A program made the position numbers and the translations under genes. DNA of 64,000 nucleotides from Triangularia verruculosa. Taxonomy: Eukaryota > Ascomycota > Sordariomycetes > Sordariales > Podosporaceae. The stretch is taken from NCBI GenBank assembly GCA_033296885.1, contig MU863888.1, positions 345,555 through 409,554 of the forward strand. Reading direction: 5' to 3'. Below the pieces are notes generated by a model, which was not told where the DNA came from, ran no database searches, and saw only the letters and a list, made by a program, of their open reading frames with translations. Below, piece by piece: positions 56,317 to 64,000 of the stretch. The first letter of the stretch is position 1, and the number at the start of each line of letters is the position of its first letter.

Positions 56317-57362
56317 GGACTTATCTCAGAGATTAAATGTTGCCTGCGCAGAAGTGAAGCTGGAGAAAGAAAAGAATGTCATATGTGGTCAGGAAGCGTT
56401 GGTTTATGTTATTTGTAGGACGGCTCTTTGTCCGTTGTTCGGTAGTTGCAATAACAGACATTATCATAACCAATAAGGCATATGGGGTGGCCTAGAAGTC
56501 GTTTGGACACTTTCACAAGTAGCTATGTATAGTGAGTCACTTATTTCAGTATGCAAGACACGTCATGAGCTATCACTGATTTTGATCAGAAAAACACTGG
56601 CGGCGTCAGCTCTACTCCTTTCAGTGACATACCTACTAGCAACCTTCAGATCGTTTCTAACTTATGGCCTATTCTATGCAGATCAGATCACTTTAATCCC
56701 AAGATATGTCGAGTTCCTCTCCAATAATCCAGTCTGCCACGATCTTGGTAACAGCCGCTTTCTTCATTAGATTATAATTATGTAGTTGAACCATCAAGTA
56801 GCAAGAGTAGCCTTTATTTCATCGCTCATAGGTACTAGGGTAAAACACCTGACCTCATGAATCTCAACGAGGCACGCAAAGAAGTGGGTGAAAACAGTGA
56901 TGAATAGCACCGAACCATAAAGCTACGGAAGGCCACACGCAATATATATCGATGTTTGTGGGCCAGGAGCAACCAGATTGGTGAAGGCTGGCTGCCCTGA
57001 AAAGTCGTCCCGTGAAGAGGGAATGAGCCTCGCCCACCAAACAGAATCCGACGCAAACATTTCGGTGTTCAGGTACACACCCGATCTTCCCATCGCTGCC
57101 ACTTGCTTCCAAACCTTGGTCAGTTCAGGAACATGACAAGGGCGATATGTGCCGTACGCTGTCAGCGCCACATTTGATCAAGATTTGAAAAATATTACGT
57201 CGTCCGAGACAGATGTTTTGTATATAAATTCAACACAAAATGAAATGAGTGTGCCGTTGACCCAAGTAACTCCCGTGCCAGCTGTTCCCCTGAAACTAGG
57301 TAGGTAGGCAATTCGTTCGATGCCTGACCTTTTCTCCTTAAGGGCCTTTCTTCACATGTCCC
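56317..57362. other. Convergent intergenic region
   Basis: About 1 kb between the rhodopsin gene and the zinc-finger gene, AT-rich near 56750-56830, with TAGGTAGGTAGG near 57299. No gene supported. Confidence 0.45.
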
Positions 57363-60195
57363 TTACATCTGTCCCCTACCACGCCTTCTGCGCCCGCAGA
57401 GATTGATATGGTTTTCATGTGCTGCTTTATCCTGCGTTGGTTCTCCGCAAACGCAAACATAAACGAAGTCGATTCTGAATAAACAGCGCTGAAGGTGGCG
57501 CAGATAGTTGTCTCTTCGAGCTTGATAAAAATTGCAGGCGCATTTATATTTCGGGACGTCATCATAGTACGGACCATTTCTGATATGCTTTTCTGAGAGA
57601 AGATGTTGATCCCAATTCCTTTGATTCGAGAAGGTTTCCTCACACTGGTCGCACGTCACTTGGCCGTTCTCTTGATTGCCCGTGCATGAGACAGTCGCCG
57701 TTTCGTCACTCGATCTTTGCACTGGGCCCAAGTTCTTATCTTCCTCGGTTTTTGCTCGAGATGATATGGTGTAGTCAGATCGCTGTGTTGCTCGTCGCCG
57801 GCTACACTGGTCGACGTGCTCTTTGTGAGAGCTCTTCTCCTGTGTCGGCTCACCGCAAATGCATATGTAACAAAAGTCTATCCGGAAAATGCAGCGCTTC
57901 AAATGTCGAATATAGTTGTCTTTTCGAGTTTGATAAAAATTGCAGGCGCATTTATATTTCGGGCCCTGATCTTGTTGCGAGTTTCTGATATGCTTCTCTG
58001 AGCGAAGGTGTCGATCCCAATTCCTTTGATTCGCGAAGGTTTCCTCACAATCGTCGCAAGCCCGCTGCATTTTTGGTGAATGAGGCTCATGGTCAAGATA
58101 CCCATGGTCAAAGCCAACATAAGACTGCGGCTTCTGGCGCGAATCCAAGAAACCCGGGTCCGAGAGGTCCAAGAAACCCGGGTCTAAGAGCGCCGGGTCT
58201 TTTGCGTTCGAGATTGTTGGTGAAGCCTTTGCATAATGATTTTCAAGTCCAGAATAAGAAGCTGCGCTCCACGGTTGAGATAACATGTCCACTGATCTAC
58301 AGGTAGTAGGTATTAGAGCAGCTGCATACCCGTCATTTCGGGACCATCTGGCGTTGTTAGTATGATTAACTATTCGCAACAACTATTCTGCTCATTTATA
58401 GAAGCAAGAAAGGTAAGGTAGGCGCTTACTGCATTCCCTGCTTGATGTTCGTTTCATGTTGCGAATCGAAAATCGGCCTGGCCATCCACTGAGCTTCTTG
58501 ACTTAGGCGACCGCGATCCTCTATAAGATCTGCTCGCTGTTTGTCCGTGTTAACGTCTCCCTAAAACAGAGACATGTTGGTTAGATGGCTTCTACTAATC
58601 ATCGCGGAGCGATACAGATACACATACAGGCTCATGCTCTGACTTGGCGCTCTCCGTTGCTATCGAGCTTTCTGAAGATATCGATAGCGAGGCATCGGCT
58701 GGACTATTGTTCTTTTCGTGTGCATCGTTTAGATGAGGCAGGGCAAATAAGGCAATACCCTCTTGGTGGCGACCAACATGTATCCCGTAATCCTTTATGC
58801 CGGTGATCATGTCGGGGCACAATGGGCACGCTGTGTCGGCCCCTGGAGGTTTCGGTATCCCTTTCATGGCCTTTTCGTAGATATCCGAATTGAAATCGAT
58901 GTGCTCATGTGCGTTCCGAATATGATCTTGCATTCTCCGGGCAGACAGGATTGACTCGCCGCATCCAAATGGGCACGCCCACACCCGCCAATGCTGAGTA
59001 CGAACGTGTTGAATCCATTCCCTCCGTCTGCCATAGTCTTTCTCCATCGTTTCGCAATCCTGTTCTAGGCATATGTAAGGCCTGAGATCACTAAATACAT
59101 GTCGTCTAGGACTCTTGCGTTAGCTCAAACAGATACCTGGTAGCGGCTCCTAGTTCCGAAGGGTGGACGTACTCCCAAGCTCTCGTAGTAGTGACTGATA
59201 TAATCATGAAGCAAAACGGACATTCAAAGGGACTTAAGTCCGCTTCTGGTGTCAATGGTGGAACCTTCAGTTTGTCTGTATTAGAAATCGTCCCGAAAGA
59301 GGTAATGGTGTAGCTGCTGTCTGTGTCTTGGTTCTCCTCAATCACGATATCATCCTGAGGTAGTGGAACCTGGCGGTCTTTGAGTACTGAGGGAATTGAA
59401 GACGCGTCTGTGCTCTTCTCAGAGCCATGTCTTGACATGTCGTCCAGTCCGGAAGAGAGTTTCTGATGATGGGACTGGCGGTAATGGAAAAAGTGTCGCC
59501 GTCGGGAATTAGACAGTCCCAGGCGCTGTGCCACGCTCTCTGAGGCGAAGGGAAACTTGTTTCTAACGTGCTGCACGTCGAATGGTAACATCGCAAACAC
59601 CGGGAGAGGTGCTCTTTCTTTCAGTCGATCATGTGGCGCTGGGTTACGGATGGAGATGGAAAGGCGAAACAAGCAGTCGAGGATCTCTGATATATCGCTT
59701 GAAATCTGAGCGAGTTCAGTCTCGTCATTTTCCAGTGCAGAGGTTGGTGTGAAGTCTAATCCCCCGCCATCGTCGTGAATGGATACAAGACCTAGCGTTT
59801 CAAGTCTCTTCTCCGGTGTTATTTCCTCCTCCCATGGGATCATCTCGCCGGAACAGATTGACCTTGCTAGCCAAGCCGAGGAATCGTCAGTCTTGTCAGC
59901 AGAATCGGAAGCTCGGTGACCCACCATCGTCTAAAGAAGCAGCCAAGTCAGTGAGCAGATTCAGGACCTGCTTTCTAATATTTGATGCATCCCGGAGGCG
60001 ATATTCGAGTGAGCTTTGGCCTGTACGATGGGCCCCAACATTGCTTGTCCATACTTTGAATCTTGCTAACTTATCATCGAGCTCCAAAGGCGTGAAAGCG
60101 TTGTCGTCCAGTCCATGATCGGATTGATCTAGGGCTGCACGCAACTGCTGGAAACTGGCAATACAATGCCGAACTTTCGAAGAGATAGACTCCAT
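57363..60195 (-). CDS. C2H2 zinc-finger protein with duplicated finger module
   Basis: Five exons: 60195-59925, 59866-59173, 59105-58628, 58560-58430, 58347-57363; introns of 58, 67, 67 and 82 nt, all phases consistent; 852 residues. The N-terminal ~270 residues are helical and of the type common in fungal proteins that precede C2H2 arrays (MESISSKVRHCIASFQQLRA...). Fingers begin at FECPFCFMIISVTTTRAWER with HVFSDLRPYICLEQDC, then WACPFGCGESILSARRMQDH and CPLCPDM...HVGRH. The last exon holds two copies of a module: CDDCEETFANQRNWDRHLRS/CDQCEETFSNQRNWDQHLLS, each followed by YKCACNFYQ-R-DNY-RHL-RC and a CICGEPTQ/CVCGEPTQ block. Nucleic-acid binding is likely, target unknown. Divergent from the DUF7580-like gene. 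Confidence 0.82.
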
Positions 60196-60509
60196 TGGGG
60201 TGACGATGCGACTGTAGGCTACCGATGGGGGATAGAGCGAGGATGATTGCACGCAAAACAGCCGGTGCTGGTAAGGGGGCGGTGTTCGTTGACCTGAGAT
60301 GATTGGGTCCAGGTTGGGCACCGACGTGTGGCTCACGTGCAACAAAGCCTCATGGGGTAGGTACCTCTCTAAAATTGCAGGCGCCCGACCCAATCGACAA
60401 CGATGGGATATTCTTTTGCTGATTGATGTTTCTGGAAGGCATATACCTAAGGTACCCAAAGCCTGTAAGCCATTTACTTGTAAAGTTTTGGATTCTAGAA
60501 CTCTTAGCT
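60196..60509. other. Short bidirectional promoter
   Basis: 314 bp separate the start codons of two divergent genes. Contains a CCTAAGGTACC motif near 60447. Shared regulation is plausible. Confidence 0.5.
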
Positions 60510-62362
60510 ATGTCCGGCTTTGAGATTGCAGGAGTCGTGTTGGGGACCCTTCCCGTCATTATTCATATTTTACAATCATACGCCAGTTCCATCAGCAGTT
60601 TACGCAGATACCATCGAGAGGTCAGAAGCCTGATTAGGAGACTGGAGACCGAGCACACCACACTTGAAGATATTCTGGAGAAGTTGCTTATAGGCATCGC
60701 CCCTGAGGACCAAATCGAAGAAATGATCAGAGAACCTTTTGGGCCGCTGTGGAAGGACCAAGAGATTCACACAAGAGTGCGCGGAAGATTGTGGCGGTCA
60801 TACGGTATCTTTGAGCAGAACATTCGAGACTTGAGAGATTCGCTTAAAGAAATTCGTCAGCAGCTGAACACAGACTCAGGCGGCAACTTGAAGGTAAGGG
60901 GCCTAGGCGCCATATCGATACCCAAAAAGAACAGGAGTCACTGACAGATAGTTGGCAGGCTGAATGGATGGGTAGTACCACAATGAGACGGCATTTCAAC
61001 CGTGTCGTATTTGTGTTAAGAAAGGCAACCTATCAAGATCTCATTGGAAGTATCAAGGACAGTGTTGCTAGTTTGGAGAGTCTGATGTCATTGAACGTGG
61101 AGCTGGAAACAGAACGACAACAGCGGTCAGTTCAAAGAGTGCTGAAGCTTGTGCCAGGCATAACAACTAGTCTCTTTGAGGCCTTGCGTCGCGCCATGGC
61201 CTGTAGCTGTCAGACATCCCACGATGTGGGTTTGCAGCTCATGTCGCACGACCAAGTTGCCATCCCGGAAGATGACGAAGAGGAAATTCTCGCTCGTCTC
61301 CGGTTCCACGTCATAGTCTCATATGTTGAGACGGGCTGGGATCAGGACCAGCACAGCAGGCCACTCTTGACAGGCCATGTCAAGAAATGGCGCGAGGTTT
61401 TGATTCGGAAGACGAAGATCCCTATCTCCAGTTGCATGGAGACGCCAGCGATCGAGCTGTTTCCAATCAGCCCGCCCAAGAGGGTCGGATTTTCGTCGCC
61501 TGCGAAAGGAAGATCGCTGCCTCCTGCTCACAACAATGTCTTTGATCCACATGCAGTTTTCGGAGGAGCCAACGCCCGCTCCACCATCATGAATGGCATA
61601 ACAGCTTCAAGCGCAATGTCTGATGCGTCACTGACTTCCAACAGAGTCAGAGCGATATCACCAATTAAAGACTTGTGCAGAATGATGCAGAGCTTGGATA
61701 AACAAAGAGTTGGGCAGCCGTATGGCCAGATTTTCGACTGCCTGTCTACAAATGGCAAGATATACAGCATCCACCCGCATAGCAGCCTAGGCGAAGCCGA
61801 GGAGTGGTCATTGGTTCCCCTGAGGTTCATCCTCGATAACTCTCAGCAACCATCTCATACCCTTTCGTACCAGGCAAAAGTCAAGCTTGCAATGGTCCTC
61901 GCTTCCAACATCCTTCATCTCTATGGGACGCCTTGGCTTTCCCAGCCGCCAACTCATGACGGAGTATTTCTGGCACAACACCGTGGAGTGTATCTGTCTC
62001 AACACGCTTTCGTCATGAAGCAGTTACCCGCATCTGAGTCAACACCAGCGCTCCACCCAAATAATCCAGTACCTTCCAGTAGGAACCCTATACTCTATGC
62101 TCTGGGTGTGATGTTGGCTGAGTTAATGTTGAACGAAACCATTGACGAGATTTGGGCAGCTCAAGAGACAATGCTATTGAATAGGATCAACACGGAGTGT
62201 GGCATAAACTACTGCGCTGCAATTCGATTGTGCCTGCAACATGAACTCGACTATGATCCTATTGGAGGGGGTGATGTAACGGATCATGGGGCTTTTCAGA
62301 AGAAGGTTTCGGTTGTGATCAACCGCTTAGAGAGGGATATAAAGGCTTGGGGTGATTTCTAA
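60510..62362 (+). CDS. DUF7580-like fungal protein
   Basis: Exons 60510-60893 and 60959-62362 with a 65-nt intron (GTAAGG, CACTGAC branch, GGCAG), 595 residues. The start MSGFEIAGVVLGTLPVIIHI is the hydrophobic N-terminal helix typical of fungal DUF7580 proteins and similar HeLo-like N-termini. Helical, polar sequence follows (REVRSLIRRLETEHTTLEDI). The C-terminal half (YQAKVKLAMVLASNILHLYG...YALGVMLAELMLNETI) looks like a degenerate kinase-like lobe: the 'ALGVMLAEL' segment mimics a kinase F-helix region, but no catalytic HRD or DFG is visible. Function unknown; relatives often accompany incompatibility genes. Confidence 0.8.
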
Positions 62363-62487
62363 CACCAGGCACAATCTATCGTCGACTAGGTGCCATGTCT
62401 TTCTTTAGACCCTTTCATATAAGCATTAGGTTTTGAACCAATCGAAGAGCCCCGTTGGTTTAGACTAATGTCAACATTTTGTTCCAC
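62363..62487. other. Convergent spacer
   Basis: Short 3' spacer after the DUF7580-like gene; nothing supported. Confidence 0.4.
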
Positions 62488-63091
62488 TCACACATGACCA
62501 AAGAAAGGGTAGGCACTCAGGACAGCGTGAAAGCTACATTGATCAACAGCCAGCTCACAACTCTCCACTGCAAGATAATAGCCTGTATCCTCGGCTGGCA
62601 GAGGTCCACGGGGAGTAGAGTGCTCTTACCTAGGCTCATGTCTCCTGTGCAAACGACTCCACGCAGCCATGTATGAAACCGTAAAATGGTCCCAGTGTAG
62701 TTCTCCAAGCTCACCATCACGAGGAGATTCCGGTCGAATTCGAAATTACCTATCAAGCAGCCCATGACATCCGAGGTAAAGTACAGCGCCGCCTTGACCC
62801 AGGGTTCTTAAATAGGTGATATGGATCCTTGCCTTCAGTACCTAGTATTCCCATATCGGCCTCTATCACAATTTGCTTCACATATGTGCTCGTGGCGTGG
62901 TTGATGACGCCGGCAGTGGAATTGATCTCGAGATACGTGAAGGTTCGCCGCGGCTTCACCTCTCCCTTGTCCCATACGACCGTTGCTTCAAGTGATATCT
63001 CGTTATTTGGCGCCTCCACTCCATAGTATACGTCGATGACATATGGAGGGAATGCGACGTGTTCCCTGAGGCAGGCAATGCCCGTCATCAT
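62488..63091 (-). CDS. Hypothetical protein, three short exons (tentative)
   Basis: Start ATG at 63091, directly preceded by an in-frame TGA. Proposed exons 63091-62842, 62806-62630 and 62567-62488 give 168 residues. Coherent peptides are VVWDKGEVKPRRTFTYLEIN, KAALYFTSDVMGCLIGNF and TILRFHTWLRGVVCTGDMSL, lying in different frames that the splices connect. The first intron would be only 35 nt, shorter than usual, so a frameshift between the two blocks is an alternative. Without splicing the first frame ends at 62753. Family not recognised. Confidence 0.4.
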
Positions 63092-64000
63092 GCCGGATCA
63101 AAGGAATGAGGGCTGAATACGGAGGTTGGTCGACGGAGACTAGGTATTGTCCTGGTGATGTGGCCGTTACCGTTGCTCATAGTCATGACGGGCGGCGTTG
63201 GCAATGTTTGGTTTGCCAGCTTCACTGGCCTTTGTGTATTTTGGCAGCGTTTGAGTTGTGGGTCGTGAAGGGTGCCTTTGGAATCGGGGGGCAGAGAACG
63301 GTTGATGCCTACCTACCTAGATAGATACCGTGAAGAGAACGGTTCGGCATATTCATCTGCACCTACTGAAGGTAATAAGATCATCATGTAAAGAAAAGTA
63401 TCCAGGTCGTCACCAGCTCCTGCATTTTGTTGACTCCTGCAGCACGTACTGAGGCGCTCAGGGGCTCGGGGGCTCAGGGGTGCGGCACCTGCACCAATAC
63501 ATACCCTCCAACAACAAATCGCTCTTATTCGATACTTCCGAGCGCGGCTCTCAACGGAATCTTGACTGGCCAGCGTTGCAACCAGGTACCAACCCCTCTT
63601 GAAGCGTCATACTGCAGAGCTAGGTTAGATAACCTGGAAATGGGCCACCTACGGTAATAGACCATATAGCTTGAACTTACCAGTATAATTCCCTACGTTA
63701 AACCCTTAAGAACCCTCCCCTCCCTCTAATATAACTACAACCTTATATTCTACCCCTAAAGGTTAAAAATAATCCTTTTTTTTTTTTTTTTTTTTTTACT
63801 TTAAGTACTTATTAATAATTAAATATACTAAAGAAGATTTTAAAAATATCGAATAAAATATTTTTATTAATATAAATTCTTAAAAGGTATGAGCCGCATA
63901 TAGGTCTAAGGGCCCTATAGCGGTAGGTACTTACAGTACTCTTCTAGTGCAGCGGAATTAACACACACGATACCTAAAGCTCACTGCTGGGGTACTGGGC
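63092..64000. other. Terminal region, AT-rich relic at right end
   Basis: No gene. 63456-63480 has CTCAGGGG-like repeats as at 23281. From about 63660 the composition turns strongly AT-rich with many TA steps (TATTAATAATTAAATATAC), consistent with a decayed transposon. Confidence 0.5.
63776..63797. repeat. Poly-T tract (22 T)
   Basis: Uninterrupted T22 bounding the AT-rich stretch; could be the poly(A) end of a minus-strand retroelement or simple slippage. Confidence 0.9.

Noticed and set aside
1..64000. CRISPR arrays, bacterial operons, ribosome binding sites, rRNA genes
   Set aside because: The DNA is eukaryotic; no regularly spaced repeats or rRNA sequence were seen. Only one credible tRNA (box B GGTTCGAAC) was found.

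Overview
The window is nuclear DNA of a filamentous ascomycete, most likely a Sordariomycete near the Sordariales. The evidence is short introns of about 35-140 nt with CTAAC/CTGAC branch sites, sparse genes with 1-3 kb spacers, pyrimidine-rich promoters, fungus-only protein families, and AT-rich relics that look like decayed repeats. Exon structures were read by eye from splice sites plus frame continuity. Family names come from motif recognition; no database search was run.

Left part (1-16.7 kb), mostly ordinary genes: the 3' end of a GDE1-type glycerophosphodiesterase, a UapA/UapC-type purine permease, a large DUF8004-like protein, a Ser/Ala-rich secreted protein and an F-box protein. Between 16.9 and 22.9 kb, a secreted 'HFWE'-motif protein is divergent from a GH71 alpha-1,3-glucanase. 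The long modular C-terminus of the glucanase is cut by two in-frame stops (TAA, TAG) although the reading frame is otherwise intact.

Middle (23.9-45.1 kb), the most unusual stretch: a 1866-residue protein joining an HSP90-like (sacsin/NO VEIN-type) ATPase to a HET-like C-terminal region; a small secreted protein whose intron holds two microsatellites; a ubiquitin-like-domain gene divergent from a membrane coiled-coil gene; a PAF-acetylhydrolase-like lipase; a secreted SH3b protein; a twin F-box-like protein; a 392-bp AT-rich element with 49/50-bp terminal inverted repeats; a putative deaminase-fold protein; and a ferric reductase.

Right part (45-64 kb): small or low-complexity proteins, an intron-containing tRNA-Ala(UGC), a protein with six Cys-Pro-Val motifs, a rhodopsin with proton-pump residues, and a divergent pair made of a C2H2 zinc-finger protein (with a recent internal duplication) and a DUF7580-like protein. 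The window ends in an AT-rich, poly-T-bearing relic. Several genes (ATPase-HET, ubiquitin-like, membrane coil, DUF7580-like, deaminase-like) belong to types linked to fungal self/non-self conflict. A joint function is inference only.
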